This document shows, one piece after another, positions 27,352 to 36,601 of a stretch of DNA of 64,000 nucleotides. Made by a program: the position numbers and the translations under genes. How positions within the stretch are numbered: position 1 is the stretch's first letter; every line of letters begins with the position of its first letter. The stretch lies in assembly GCF_002261215.1 (NCBI RefSeq), contig NZ_NEVS01000004.1:3844001-3908000 (forward strand), in the 5' to 3' direction. The notes beneath the pieces are model-generated. The model ran no database searches. It was not told the origin of the DNA and was given only the letters and a program-made list of their open reading frames with translations. The stretch is from Bordetella genomosp. 11 (lineage in GTDB: Bacteria > Pseudomonadota > Gammaproteobacteria > Burkholderiales > Burkholderiaceae_B).

Positions 27352-28320
27352 CTACGGCGCGCAGAAAGCGTTCATCTGCTCCACCCCAAAGGCGATCTCT
27401 ACCTGGGCGTGGGGTTTCATCCTTTCAACCGCGTGGGTCATCGATTCCAATAGCGCGGCTGCGGATGGCGATAGCGTCCTCCCCTTCTTCTTCACTACGT
27501 AGAGGTTTCGCTTCAGGACCGGCTGGATCAATGGCTTGAAGCACAGGCCAGCCGACACCAATGGTTGCGCGGCCAGCGCCGGCAATGCCGCGTAGCCCAT
27601 GCCCCGATTGAGCAAGGGGAACAGCGACGACATCGAGCCCACCTCGTAGCCCGGCTCCTTGAAACGCCTGGCGATCCTGGGATGGAGATCGATCAGCGCA
27701 CGAATGCCGTTCGAAGGATGGAGCCCTACCATCGTGTGGCCCGCCAGGCGCGACCAGGGTATCGACCCGTGTTCGAGCGCCAAGGGGTGCCGTGGCTCGA
27801 ACACCGCGCCATACAGGTCCGTCAGGATCTTCGCCGTATCCAGCAGGGGCTCCGGCCGGAACAGTGTGGTGACGCCAAAGTCGGCCTCGCCCGAAAGGAC
27901 CAATCGGCATACGCCTTCCGTCGTCTCTTCGCGCATCCTTACGGTAATTCCGGGATAAGTGCCGGCCATCTCTATTACCGCCGGCGACATGACGTAGTTG
28001 ATGAAGGAAGCCGCCGCGGCCACGACCGCGGAGCCCCGCTGCCGGGTGGCGGCCATCCGCATCTCTTCGAGCGACTCCTGCAGATCGCGCAACATCCGTT
28101 CTGCGGCGGGAAGGAACTGCTCCCCTTGCATCGTCAGCTGCACGGCCCGGGTGGAGCGGTCGAACAGCCTCAGGCCGATCTCGCTCTCCAACGCCTTGAC
28201 CGAGGTAGTCAGCGTGGACTGCGTCACATGCAACTTCTCTGACGCGCGTGTGAAGCTGCCTTCGCGCGCTACCGCTGCAAAGGCGCGCAGCTGCTTGAGC
28301 GTGATATTGGCGAGATGCAT
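27352..28320 (-). CDS. LysR-family transcriptional regulator
   Basis: A 322-residue LysR regulator. The N-terminal helix-turn-helix is standard (LKQLRAFAAVAREGSFTRASEKLHVTQSTLTTSVKALE, residues ~8-45), followed by the linker helix and a two-lobed effector domain starting near residue 92. It is divergent from the TauD-type dioxygenase gene, with only 116 bases between them and an AT-rich palindrome in that gap, so that pair is its most likely target. It also lies upstream of the ThDP/NHLP operon on the same strand, 278 bases away. The effector is unknown; C-terminal Cys residues near the end have no obvious role. Confidence 0.9.
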   Translation of the reverse strand: MHLANITLKQLRAFAAVAREGSFTRASEKLHVTQSTLTTSVKALESEIGLRLFDRSTRAVQLTMQGEQFLPAAERMLRDLQESLEEMRMAATRQRGSAVVAAAASFINYVMSPAVIEMAGTYPGITVRMREETTEGVCRLVLSGEADFGVTTLFRPEPLLDTAKILTDLYGAVFEPRHPLALEHGSIPWSRLAGHTMVGLHPSNGIRALIDLHPRIARRFKEPGYEVGSMSSLFPLLNRGMGYAALPALAAQPLVSAGLCFKPLIQPVLKRNLYVVKKKGRTLSPSAAALLESMTHAVERMKPHAQVEIAFGVEQMNAFCAP

Positions 28321-28340
28321 TTATTCAACGATACGATAGG

Positions 28341-28358
28341 TCGATAAATATTATTCGA
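28341..28358. promoter_or_regulatory. Candidate LysR operator between LysR and dioxygenase genes
   Basis: An AT-rich dyad, TCGA-N10-TCGA with central TAAATATTAT, sits inside a larger ATAG...CTAT framework. It lies in the short divergent spacer, where LysR proteins usually bind a T-N11-A motif. Confidence 0.5.
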
Positions 28359-28436
28359 TGGCATCTATTCTTCTGTGTTCTTAGACTTATATCGACAAAT
28401 ACCAGCCCTGACAAGACTTGGATACAGGAGACAGCA

Positions 28437-29513
28437 ATGCAGGCAACGACCCCCACGCCGGCGGGAGATCCCCCGCGCCGTATCGACGGCGCCAGTGCCT
28501 GGCTCGGTCCCCAAATGGCCTCCGACGGCCAATGGATCGAACACCTTTCGGAAGCGGAAGTGGCCGAGGTGCACCAGGCAATCGCCCGGCACAAGGCTTC
28601 GGGGCGCGCATTCGGCGACATCGACGTCGCGAGTTTCTCGCTGCCTACGCTGGGCCCAAGGCTGAAGCGCATGCTGCGGGACGTCATCGACGGCCGAGGC
28701 TTCGTCCTTATCCGCGGATTTCCCGTCGAACGCTACTCGACGGAGGAAGCCGCCATTGCCTACCTGGGCATGGGTGCCTGGTTCGGCAGCTTTCGCTCCC
28801 AGAACGCCGCCGGCCATCTGTTGGGACATGTCCGCGACACCGGCGCGGACATCAACAAGCCGCAGACCCGCTACTACCAAACCAACCGGCAACTCGAATA
28901 CCACACGGATTCATGCGACATCGTCGGATTGCTATGCCTGAAGACGTCGCGGTCCGGCGGTGAGAGCCGCATCGTCAGCTCGGTGTCGCTGTACAACGCA
29001 ATGATGGAACAACGTCCCGACCTCGCGGCCGAGCTGTTCCACCCCTTCCCGACCGATCGCCGCGGCGAAGTGCCCGACGGTGCCAAGCCCTGGTTCGATG
29101 TTCCGGTCTTCAACTGGTGCGACGGCAAGCTGACCACGATCTATGTCGGCCAATACATACGCAGCGCGCAGGCCCTCTTCCCTGAAGCGCGCCGTTTGAC
29201 GGACAAGGAGCTGGAAGCCTTGGCCCTGCTCGACGAGCTCGCCAACGACCCTCGATTCTGCCTGCAGATGGAGTTTCTGCCGGGCGACATGCAGTTTCTG
29301 CACAATCATCAGATCCTTCACTCCCGCACGGATTACGAGGATTGGCCTGAACCGGAAAGGAAGCGGCACCTGCTTCGCCTGTGGCTGGCGCCCGAGGAGG
29401 GGCGCACACTGCCACCGTCATTCGCGGCGCGGTACGGATCGCTGACACCCGGTGCCCGTGGGGGCATCATCGTCAAGGGGACGACATTGAAGTTCGAGCT
29501 GGAGCCTGCATAG
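28437..29513 (+). CDS. TauD/TfdA-family Fe(II)/2-oxoglutarate dioxygenase
   Basis: A 358-residue non-heme iron oxygenase. The facial triad is visible as H-x-D in LEYHTDSCD (near residue 160) and the distal His in NHQILHSRTDY (near 290); the 2-oxoglutarate-binding Arg is in RHLLRLWL (near 312). Such enzymes hydroxylate or cleave small organic acids with 2-oxoglutarate and O2. The ATG at 28437 follows GGAGACAGCA. The next gene, 50 bases downstream, encodes a Bug binding protein, so the substrate is probably an imported carboxylate. The divergent LysR protein is the likely regulator. Exact substrate unknown. Confidence 0.9.
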   Translation: MQATTPTPAGDPPRRIDGASAWLGPQMASDGQWIEHLSEAEVAEVHQAIARHKASGRAFGDIDVASFSLPTLGPRLKRMLRDVIDGRGFVLIRGFPVERYSTEEAAIAYLGMGAWFGSFRSQNAAGHLLGHVRDTGADINKPQTRYYQTNRQLEYHTDSCDIVGLLCLKTSRSGGESRIVSSVSLYNAMMEQRPDLAAELFHPFPTDRRGEVPDGAKPWFDVPVFNWCDGKLTTIYVGQYIRSAQALFPEARRLTDKELEALALLDELANDPRFCLQMEFLPGDMQFLHNHQILHSRTDYEDWPEPERKRHLLRLWLAPEEGRTLPPSFAARYGSLTPGARGGIIVKGTTLKFELEPA

Positions 29514-29563
29514 CGCCGCGCCTACACACACAACAACGTTTCGACAAGAACGGGGAGACAGAC

Positions 29564-30571
29564 ATGAAGCGACGTGACTTCCTTGCAGGAAGCAGCCTGG
29601 GGATCCTTTCGGCGGGAATCTTTGGCAGCAGCCCGGCCGCACTTGCCGCCGTGGACTCGAGCGGCCAAAGCTGGCCGACACAGCCTATCAAGATCATCAA
29701 CGCCTACCCGCCCGGCGGTATCGTCGATATCCTGGCCCGACTGATAGGGGCCGAGCTGACGCGCGATTTCGGGCAGCCGGTGATCGTGGAAGACAAGCCG
29801 GGCGCCGGCGGCAACATCGGTACCGCCTACGTGGCGCGTGCCGCCGGCGATCCCTACACACTGCTGCTGGGCGCAAGCGGGCCGCTGGCGATCAACGTGT
29901 CGCTGTATAAGAACCTGCCCTACGATCCACGCAAGGACTTCACACCCATCACCTTGCTCGCCGCGACGCCGCTTGTGCTTGTGACCGGCACAAAATCGGG
30001 TATCACGTCCGTGGACCAGTTGATGGCTCAGCTGCGCGCCAGCGAGAAGCCGCCCTTTTACGGCTCCGCGGGCACCGGAACACCGCAGCATCTGGCCGGA
30101 GAGATGCTCAAGCAGAAAGCGCACGTGCAGGCGACGCACGTCGCCTACAAGGGTGGCGCGCCGGCCGTCGTGGCCGTGATCGGCGGTGAAGTGCTGTACG
30201 CGTTCGAGAATCTGGCGCTGGTGCTGCCTCATATCCAGGCCGGACGAATGAAGGCTCTGGCCGTCACCAGTCCGGGCCGCACGGCGCAACTACCGGACGT
30301 CCCGACAATGTCCGAGCGCGCCGTCCCGGGATTCGAGGCCCGCGGCTGGTACGGCCTGCTGGCGCCCGCGGGCATTCCTCAGGCGGCCGCCACGCGCCTG
30401 ACCGATGCCACCATCCAGGCCGCTGCCCGGCCCAATGTGCGGCGGGTGATCGAGTCATTCGGTTCGGACAATGTGTCGAACGGACCGGCGAAGTTTTCGG
30501 AGCTGATCGCGTCGGATATCGCCAAGTGGCGGGACATCATTGCCGCGGGGGGCATCAAGCTGGAAGGGTAG
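29564..30571 (+). CDS. Bug-family solute-binding protein with Tat-like signal
   Basis: Second tripartite-tricarboxylate (Bug/TctC) periplasmic receptor in the window, 335 residues. The N-terminus MKRRDFLAGSSLGILSAG resembles a twin-arginine (Tat) signal, followed by a cleavable region ending about ALAAVDSS. Family motifs are AYPPGGIVDILARL, KPGAGGNIGTAYVARA, LPYDPRKDFTPI, VAYKGGAPAVVAV and GWYGLLAPAGIP. The ATG at 29564 follows GGGGAGACAGAC. It is 50 bases behind the dioxygenase gene and probably co-transcribed with it. As with most Bug proteins, no transporter membrane genes are adjacent, so it either shares a distant TctAB pair or acts in sensing. Confidence 0.93.
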   Translation: MKRRDFLAGSSLGILSAGIFGSSPAALAAVDSSGQSWPTQPIKIINAYPPGGIVDILARLIGAELTRDFGQPVIVEDKPGAGGNIGTAYVARAAGDPYTLLLGASGPLAINVSLYKNLPYDPRKDFTPITLLAATPLVLVTGTKSGITSVDQLMAQLRASEKPPFYGSAGTGTPQHLAGEMLKQKAHVQATHVAYKGGAPAVVAVIGGEVLYAFENLALVLPHIQAGRMKALAVTSPGRTAQLPDVPTMSERAVPGFEARGWYGLLAPAGIPQAAATRLTDATIQAAARPNVRRVIESFGSDNVSNGPAKFSELIASDIAKWRDIIAAGGIKLEG

Positions 30572-30638
30572 AAGGCCCCGCCACCGACAGCGCGATGCCA
30601 AGTCCCGATCGATGACAGTCGCCGTCGTCCCACCCAGA

Positions 30639-32528
30639 TTACGCCAGCGGCCGCAACCGCTCCGGATCCGCCATCGGCAGCACAATGGAAGACGGATACT
30701 CCGGTGACAGATGCAAGGTGTTCACCGCCACGCGCATCACGCGCCCATCCGCGGCGCTTTCACCGGTATTCGGATTGACGTCGTACTTCGGGAAATTGCT
30801 GCTGGCGATATCCAGCCGGATACGGTGCCCTTGCTTGAATAGATTGCAGGTCGCGAAGGGTTCGATCGTGATCGAATACACCTTGCCCGCCTGCAACGGT
30901 GCGGCCTTCTCCCAGGAAGCATGGAAGCGACAGCGGAAGATCCCATCCGTTATGTTCAGCGCATAGCCTTCCGGATAGTCCTCGCCGGGCGGATACACGT
31001 CGATCAGCTTCGCGGTGAAATCCGTATCCGGCGCGTCGGAGGACACAGCCAGCCGTACGACGATCGGGCCTATCACGGCGCAATCCCGTTCCAGCGGCGG
31101 CGTCTGGAACACCACGACGTCATCGCGCGCGGCCAGCGGCATGCCGGGTTGTGTGCACCCAAAGAACCGCTCGTCCTCGCGCTGGTCGAATCCTCCGCCG
31201 GAAAACACCGGCTCGCCAGAGGTCAACGAGCCGCCGATGGTAGGCACGGGGCGGCGCGGATCCGCGGCGTAGGAGATATGCGCACCGGGCGTGGCCGGTG
31301 CGTCCGGTGACAGGCGACCGTCCGCATGCAGATAGAAGCTCGTGTCGGTCGCTTCCGGCACGGGCCAACCCGAGGCGACGACCCAGCGTCCGCCGTGGTC
31401 GAAGCGGCCCGATGCCAGGCGACGTCCGCTGCCGCCGCCCATCAGGAATAGGCGGGCCACCGGGTCGGTCGCGGACGCCGTGCCGGCATCGCCCCGCGCA
31501 CCCTTCAGCCATCGGTCGAACCACCCCAGCCGGAACGCCAGCCAATGTTCGGCGATGTGGCCATCCAGCATGGCGGCAGCGCCAAAATCGGCGTCCCCCG
31601 AATAAGGCGTGTTGCGGTCGCCATGCAGCCAGGGTCCCATGATCAGCCGAACCGGCGCGCGCCGGCCACGCGTCAGGCCTTCGTAGTTCTCCATGGTCGT
31701 CCGCACATAGGCGTCGTACCAGCTGGACATCAGCACAATCGGGATATCGGGAATCGCGTCGTAGTAGCCCTGGGCATAAATCCCGACGCGGCGCCACGAC
31801 TCATCGAACGTATCCGCGCGCCATTGCTCGAAAAGGTAATCCTCATACTCCGGCACGAACTTTATCGGCGAGTGGCCGGGCCGCCACGGCATGCGCTTGA
31901 ACCATTCCCGGATGTCCTGGCGGTCCAGCGCGGCGGCGATCAGCGGGTCGCGCTGCGCCGCGGGGCTGAGCCTGGCCTGCTTGAATGCCCAGGTCGCCTG
32001 CTTCAACTCGAAGGCGCCGGACTGGCGAATGCCGCATTGGTAGCCGTTGGAGAATCCCCCCGAGTCCAGCACCATGCAGGCCAGGCCAGGCGGATTCAGG
32101 CACGCGGCGGCCATCTGCGTATGGGCCGCATACGACAGGCCCATCGTGCCCACCTTGCCGTCGCACCACGGCTGACGCACGATCCAGCTGAACGTGTCGT
32201 AGCCATCCTCGCCATCCGACAGATATTTGACGAAATGGCCTTCGGAACCGTAGCGGCCGCGGCAGTCCTGGAAAATCACGGCGTAGCCATGCGCGGCGAA
32301 ATAGCGCGCCACTTCCGAACGAGGCACGCCCTGACGGCCGCCGATGCGTTCCGATCGCGAGACCTCGGCCTTGCCGTACGGCGTGCGTTCAAGGATGACA
32401 GGCAGTGGCCCGTCGACGCCGACCTCGTATCCCGGAGGCAGATGGATATCGGTTGCCAGCCGCACGCCGTCGCGCATCGGCACCATGACGTCACGCAGTA
32501 TCCGTGGCTCTGCGGTGTCCGCTCTCAT
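30639..32528 (-). CDS. CocE/NonD-family serine hydrolase
   Basis: A 629-residue X-Pro-dipeptidyl-peptidase/cocaine-esterase type hydrolase. The N-terminal alpha/beta hydrolase domain has RDVMVPMRDGVRLATDIHLPPG, the oxyanion-side segment QDCRGRYGSEG and the nucleophile in GTMGLSYAAH (Ser132). The C-terminal jelly-roll domain follows with SGEPVFSGGGFDQRE and HRIRLDIASSNFPKYDVNPNTG. Members hydrolyse esters or amides, including acylated amino compounds. The start overlaps the stop of the binding-protein gene (ATGA), so the two genes are coupled. The protein is apparently cytosolic, since no signal peptide is seen. The combination suggests uptake and hydrolysis of a peptide- or ester-like nutrient; the substrate is unknown. 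Confidence 0.88.
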   Translation of the reverse strand: MRADTAEPRILRDVMVPMRDGVRLATDIHLPPGYEVGVDGPLPVILERTPYGKAEVSRSERIGGRQGVPRSEVARYFAAHGYAVIFQDCRGRYGSEGHFVKYLSDGEDGYDTFSWIVRQPWCDGKVGTMGLSYAAHTQMAAACLNPPGLACMVLDSGGFSNGYQCGIRQSGAFELKQATWAFKQARLSPAAQRDPLIAAALDRQDIREWFKRMPWRPGHSPIKFVPEYEDYLFEQWRADTFDESWRRVGIYAQGYYDAIPDIPIVLMSSWYDAYVRTTMENYEGLTRGRRAPVRLIMGPWLHGDRNTPYSGDADFGAAAMLDGHIAEHWLAFRLGWFDRWLKGARGDAGTASATDPVARLFLMGGGSGRRLASGRFDHGGRWVVASGWPVPEATDTSFYLHADGRLSPDAPATPGAHISYAADPRRPVPTIGGSLTSGEPVFSGGGFDQREDERFFGCTQPGMPLAARDDVVVFQTPPLERDCAVIGPIVVRLAVSSDAPDTDFTAKLIDVYPPGEDYPEGYALNITDGIFRCRFHASWEKAAPLQAGKVYSITIEPFATCNLFKQGHRIRLDIASSNFPKYDVNPNTGESAADGRVMRVAVNTLHLSPEYPSSIVLPMADPERLRPLA

Positions 32529-34183
32529 TGCTTTGCCTCTTCGATATATTGGGCCGACGTGCGTTCCAGCTTGTTGGCATGGAAGACGATGCCCTTGCGC
32601 GCGGCCCACTGCACCACCGGGAAATAGAGCGGGACAATCGCAACGTCGTTGAAGGCCGTTTCGGCGGCCTGCCGCAACAGGGCATTGCGTTGCGCGGGAT
32701 CGAACTGCGACGAGGCCTGGTCCAGCAGGCGATCGAACTCGGGGTTGGAATAGCGCGAGCGGTTGAAAGCCCCTGTACCCTTGGCGGCATCGTAAGTGGC
32801 CAGCACATTGGTCAAACCGTTGGCGGAATCGCTGGTGCTGTTGCCGTAGGAAAAAATGAAAGCGCTGTAGCTTTGCTTCGCGGCGGCCCCCGCGTAGACG
32901 TTATAGGGCTGGGTGACCACACCGTTGATCCGCAGCCCGCCGTGCGCGAGCATCTGTCCCACGGTCTGGCCGATCTCGCTATCGCCGAAGAAACGGTCGT
33001 TCGAGGTATGGATGGTCAGGCCGAACCCCTGCGGATAACCGGCCGCGGCCAGCAAGGCCTTGGCGCCGGCCGGATCGTACTTCGGCGCGGGCAGCTTGGG
33101 GCTGTAGCCGCCCAACCCTTCCGGCACCATCTGCCCGGCCGGCACCCCCGCCCCGCTAAGCAGGCGGGCAGTAATGGGCTCGCGCATGATCAACGCGGAG
33201 ATCGCCCGGCGTACGCGTACGTCCTTCAGCGGATTGGCATCCATGGGCTTGCCGGCGCTGTCGGTGATGAACGGGCTGCGGTCGCGCGCCGAATCCAGCG
33301 CCAGATAGATCAGGCGGGCCGACGGAGAAGAAAACACCTTCAGGGCCGGATTGGCCGCCAGCTTGGCCGCATCGTTCGGAGGCACGCTATCGATCAGGTC
33401 GACGGTCCCCGCCAGCAAGGCGGCCACCCTGCTGGCGCCGTTGCTGATAAAGCGGATCGTCAGGCGCTCGAAATCCGGCTTCCTGCCCCAGTAATGGTCG
33501 TTGCGCTCCAGCTCCAGGCGATCGCCGCGCTGCCAGGAGCGGAACTTGTACGGCCCCGTGCCGATGGCGGCCGTGCCGTTGTTGAAGTCCTCGCTCTTGT
33601 GGCCTTGCGCGGCGTGCTTGGCCACGATGTACACCAGCCCTATCTGCTCCATGAAATCCGGCACCGGACCCTTGGTTTGAAAACGGATGGTCGAGCCGTC
33701 GACGATGTGCATGCTTCCGATGCTGCGCACCGCGCCCGTAAACGGCGCGGGGCTGTTCGGGATATCGCCGGCACGCTGCATGGAGAACACGACATCCTCC
33801 GGTGTCAGCGGCGTGCCGTCATGGAACATCACCCCCGGGCGCAGTTTCACTTCCCAGATGTCCGGCGCCGTGGCTTTCCAGGAGACGGCCAGGCCCGGCC
33901 GGAGCTGCATGTTCTCGTCGGTGGAGACCAACCGTTCGTAGATGTTTTCCGCCGCCGCCTGGTTGTTGCCCGTGCGGGAGAACAGCGGATCCATGGACGA
34001 CGGTTCGGCCGCCTCGGCAATGGTCAACGGCCGCGCCGACGCCGAAACCGGGAGGCCCGCGGCGCAGTATCCCAAGGCCAAGGCCAGGACAACCGCCGCA
34101 CGCCCCCTGGCGTTGCGGATGATGGGGCGACGAGGCGGTCCGACGCAGGCGTCTGATCGCGACAGCGGACTCGATTTGGGCAT
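32525..34183 (-). CDS. Family 5 extracellular solute-binding protein (peptide/nickel type), orphan
   Basis: A 552-residue periplasmic binding protein of the DppA/OppA class. A long N-region with a hydrophobic stretch (AAVVLALALGYCAAGLPVSASA) acts as signal sequence. The family start LTIAEAAEPSSMDPLFSRTGNN and the core signature LRPGVMFHDGTPLTPEDVVFSMQRA are clear. No permease or ATPase genes are next to it; only the coupled CocE hydrolase is downstream and a LysR gene is divergent upstream. It may therefore use permeases encoded elsewhere. The start at 34183 gives a rather long N-terminus; an internal start is possible, but no better ribosome-binding site was obvious. Confidence 0.9.
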   Translation of the reverse strand: MPKSSPLSRSDACVGPPRRPIIRNARGRAAVVLALALGYCAAGLPVSASARPLTIAEAAEPSSMDPLFSRTGNNQAAAENIYERLVSTDENMQLRPGLAVSWKATAPDIWEVKLRPGVMFHDGTPLTPEDVVFSMQRAGDIPNSPAPFTGAVRSIGSMHIVDGSTIRFQTKGPVPDFMEQIGLVYIVAKHAAQGHKSEDFNNGTAAIGTGPYKFRSWQRGDRLELERNDHYWGRKPDFERLTIRFISNGASRVAALLAGTVDLIDSVPPNDAAKLAANPALKVFSSPSARLIYLALDSARDRSPFITDSAGKPMDANPLKDVRVRRAISALIMREPITARLLSGAGVPAGQMVPEGLGGYSPKLPAPKYDPAGAKALLAAAGYPQGFGLTIHTSNDRFFGDSEIGQTVGQMLAHGGLRINGVVTQPYNVYAGAAAKQSYSAFIFSYGNSTSDSANGLTNVLATYDAAKGTGAFNRSRYSNPEFDRLLDQASSQFDPAQRNALLRQAAETAFNDVAIVPLYFPVVQWAARKGIVFHANKLERTSAQYIEEAKQ

Positions 34184-34297
34184 TTGTCGATATCTCCCTG
34201 TGCTTCGCTACGGCGCGCGCCTTGCGCGCTCACGCGCGGCATCCGCCGGCGGCATGCGCATCTTGCGATCATCCCCCGCCACCGGCAACGCTATGCT

Positions 34298-34314
34298 TAG
34301 GCCGCATGCGCCTA
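34298..34314. promoter_or_regulatory. Candidate LysR operator in divergent spacer
   Basis: An inverted repeat TAGGC-N7-GCCTA lies midway between the divergent binding-protein and LysR genes. Arms and position fit a LysR-type site, but this is a single weak match. Confidence 0.4.
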
Positions 34315-34384
34315 TGCGCTTTGCGGGAATTTAAGTGTTTACCCTGACCGCGCGACAGCACCGGACCTTTTGCATTCTTACGCC

Positions 34385-35311
34385 ATGACGATGAACTACA
34401 AGCAGCTGGAAGCCTTCCGCGCCTTCATGGCCGCCGGTTCGACCATCGAAGCCGCCGACAGGATGGGCCTGTCACAATCCGCCGTCAGCCGCCTGCTCAG
34501 CCAGTTCGAGGCCGATCTTGGCATTGCGCTGTTCGTGCGCCGCAAGGGCCGCCTGCATCCGACCGCCGAGGCCGAGTACCTGCTGCCGGACGTGGAACAG
34601 ATGATGGCCGGCGCGGCGGGATTTCAACGCCACGTGAATCAGCTGAGACTGGGCGGCACGCGCCGCACGCTGCTGCGCATTCAATTGCCGACCACCGTCG
34701 CCCACCTGATCATGCCGCAGGTCGCCCGCCGCTTCATGTCCGACCACCCGGATGCCGTCCTGGAAGTTTTTGCGGGCGCCTACGAACAGGGCGAAATCTC
34801 GGTGCTGGGCCGCGAGGCCGATGTCTCGTTCCTGCGCCTGCCGGCGCAGCATAGCGGCCTGGCGACCGTGCCCTTGATGTCGACCGAAGCCGTATGCATA
34901 CTGCCGCGCGGCCACCGCCTGCTGGCGCTACCCCAAATCACGGCCGCCGACCTGGACGACGTGGATATGGTCCTGCTAGGCCGCCAACGTCCCCTGCGCG
35001 ACGACATCGATCACGTCTTCCGCCAGGCGCGTGCGCGCCCACGCGTACGCGCCGAGGTGCACTCGGTGGAGATGGCGTGCAGGTTCGTCGCGCAAGGGCT
35101 GGGCGTATCCATTGTCAACGGCCTGCTCGCCAGCCTGGACCACAACCCCGGCATCGAGCGCCGGCCCTTCCGTCCCGCCATGGAATACCGGCTCGGCATC
35201 GCCACGCTGCAGGGGCAGGAACCGCATCCCCTGGTACCGGCATTGACGGCGCACATCGTCGAGGCGATCAGGGAAGCCGCGGCGCCAGAGGTGTATCGTT
35301 TACTGGGCTAG
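34385..35311 (+). CDS. LysR-family transcriptional regulator
   Basis: A ~308-residue LysR protein. The helix-turn-helix covers residues ~5-45 (KQLEAFRAFMAAGSTIEAADRMGLSQSAVSRLLSQFEADLG), followed by an effector domain starting near residue 90 (LRIQLPTTVAHLIMPQVARRF). It is divergent from the binding-protein/CocE-hydrolase operon and likely controls it. The downstream GST-like gene, 42 bases after, may be co-transcribed. Starts at 34385 and 34391 are both possible; an ATG at 34370 is less likely. The AIEAADRMGLSQSAVSR-type helix resembles regulators of Bug-linked catabolic operons; the effector is unknown. Confidence 0.9.
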   Translation: MTMNYKQLEAFRAFMAAGSTIEAADRMGLSQSAVSRLLSQFEADLGIALFVRRKGRLHPTAEAEYLLPDVEQMMAGAAGFQRHVNQLRLGGTRRTLLRIQLPTTVAHLIMPQVARRFMSDHPDAVLEVFAGAYEQGEISVLGREADVSFLRLPAQHSGLATVPLMSTEAVCILPRGHRLLALPQITAADLDDVDMVLLGRQRPLRDDIDHVFRQARARPRVRAEVHSVEMACRFVAQGLGVSIVNGLLASLDHNPGIERRPFRPAMEYRLGIATLQGQEPHPLVPALTAHIVEAIREAAAPEVYRLLG

Positions 35312-35353
35312 CATAGCCGCGAGGCGCAGGTCCGAATCCGGATGGAGACCACC

Positions 35354-36058
35354 ATGCTCACACTCTATTCCTACCCCGAGCTGTTCGGCGTCGCCGACAA
35401 CAACCCATTCGGCCTGAAGGTATATGCCTTTCTGCGCCTGGCCGGCCTGCCCTTCAACCATCAACACATTTTCGACAGCCGACAGGCGCCGCACGGCCAG
35501 CTGCCGTACATCGATGACGACGGCACCACCGTCGGCGACAGCAGCGCCATCGTCGCACACTTGATAGACCGGCACGGCCTCTCCATCGACAGCGCGCTAA
35601 GTTCGTCGCAACACACCCAGGCATTCTGCGTGAACCGCATCCTGGACGATCTCTATTGGTCCATGTCTTATTCACGCTGGAAAGACGACCGCTACTGGCC
35701 CGACTTCCGAGATGCCGTGCTGCGTACGCATGCGAACGTCACCGCGGAAGACATGGACGCCGCGCGCGCCTACAACTTCGAACGCTACCGCTACCAGGGC
35801 ATAGGACGCTACGCACCCGAAGAAGCCTACCGCCGCGGCCTGGACGACCTGCGCGCCATCGCGGCAATGATGGATACCAGCCCTTTCTTCTTCGGTGCCA
35901 CGCCCACAAGCGTAGACGCGAGCATCTACGGCTTCGTCGCCAACATCCTGTTCTATCCGATCGACACGCCGCTACGTGCGTACGTCGTATCTCAGCCGGG
36001 GCTCGTCCAGCACTGCGAGGCCATTCACAAGCGCGTTATGGGGATGAACTCGGGCTGA
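35354..36058 (+). CDS. Glutathione S-transferase-like protein
   Basis: A 234-residue GST-fold protein. The N-terminal thioredoxin-like domain (MLTLYSYPELFGVADNNPFGLKVYAFLRLAGL) includes the cis-Pro region (GQLPYIDDDGTTVGDSSAIVAHL, residues ~50-72). The all-helical C-terminal domain has TSVDASIYGFVANILFYP. The pattern, lacking a Ser/Cys motif and with DNNPFG, resembles the metaxin/Faxl-like branch rather than classical GSTs, so enzymatic use of glutathione is uncertain. The ATG at 35354 has GGAG 6 bases before it; an in-frame ATG at 35342 has a weaker site. It follows the LysR gene by 42 bases. Confidence 0.8.
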   Translation: MLTLYSYPELFGVADNNPFGLKVYAFLRLAGLPFNHQHIFDSRQAPHGQLPYIDDDGTTVGDSSAIVAHLIDRHGLSIDSALSSSQHTQAFCVNRILDDLYWSMSYSRWKDDRYWPDFRDAVLRTHANVTAEDMDAARAYNFERYRYQGIGRYAPEEAYRRGLDDLRAIAAMMDTSPFFFGATPTSVDASIYGFVANILFYPIDTPLRAYVVSQPGLVQHCEAIHKRVMGMNSG

Positions 36059-36197
36059 TCGAACGTTCGGAATCCGGCGCGCTGTCATGCCCCTCTACGT
36101 GGATATCCATATCGATATGCACGTTTCTCGGCTTGCGGCATAGAAAGACACCAGGTAGCCAAAAATTCGCTAAGTTATAGATTTTTATGGAATTTAT

Positions 36198-36288
36198 TGG
36201 CGGACAGAGGGGGATTCGAACCCCCGATACGCTTTTGACGTATACACGCTTTCCAGGCGTGCGCCTTCAACCGCTCGGCCACCTGTCC
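36198..36288 (-). tRNA. tRNA-Ser (anticodon GGA)
   Basis: A class II tRNA with a long variable arm. Read on the minus strand it begins GGACAGGTGGCCGAG, has the anticodon loop CTGGAAA (GGA) flanked by CACGC/GCGTG, the T-arm GGGGGTTCGAATCCCCC and a 3' end TCTGTCCGCCA. The acceptor stem pairs with one G-T. The 3' CCA is encoded. It reads UCC and UCU codons. Confidence 0.97.
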
Positions 36289-36601
36289 TGATCCGGTACT
36301 GCTGCGGGCTTTGCCAGCCCGTTTGTCTTGCATGCCGCTTGTCCACCGCTCGACGCAACCATCGCCAGACGATGCTTGCCCCGGGGCTTTAATGCCTCCC
36401 CGGCGCGCGGATTGGGGCCAATTGCAACTACGGGCCCGCCAAACGGCAATCCGCGATTCTAGCAGAATTTTATGTATCCAGTCTTGGCCACCCTGCCCGC
36501 CCAAACCGGGCCGCCCGGCCAGGACCCGGCAACCGTTCGCGCGAGAACCGGCTCTGGACAGCCACCCACGTCGCCGCGTCCATTGACCATCCCTCCCGCC
36601 A
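36289..36601. other. Intergenic region upstream of tRNA-Ser
   Basis: This 313-base gap holds no supported gene. On the minus strand around 36453-36461 there is a TGCTAGAAT sequence, an extended -10 element, which could start a long tRNA precursor reaching 36288. No strong -35 was seen. Confidence 0.4.
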
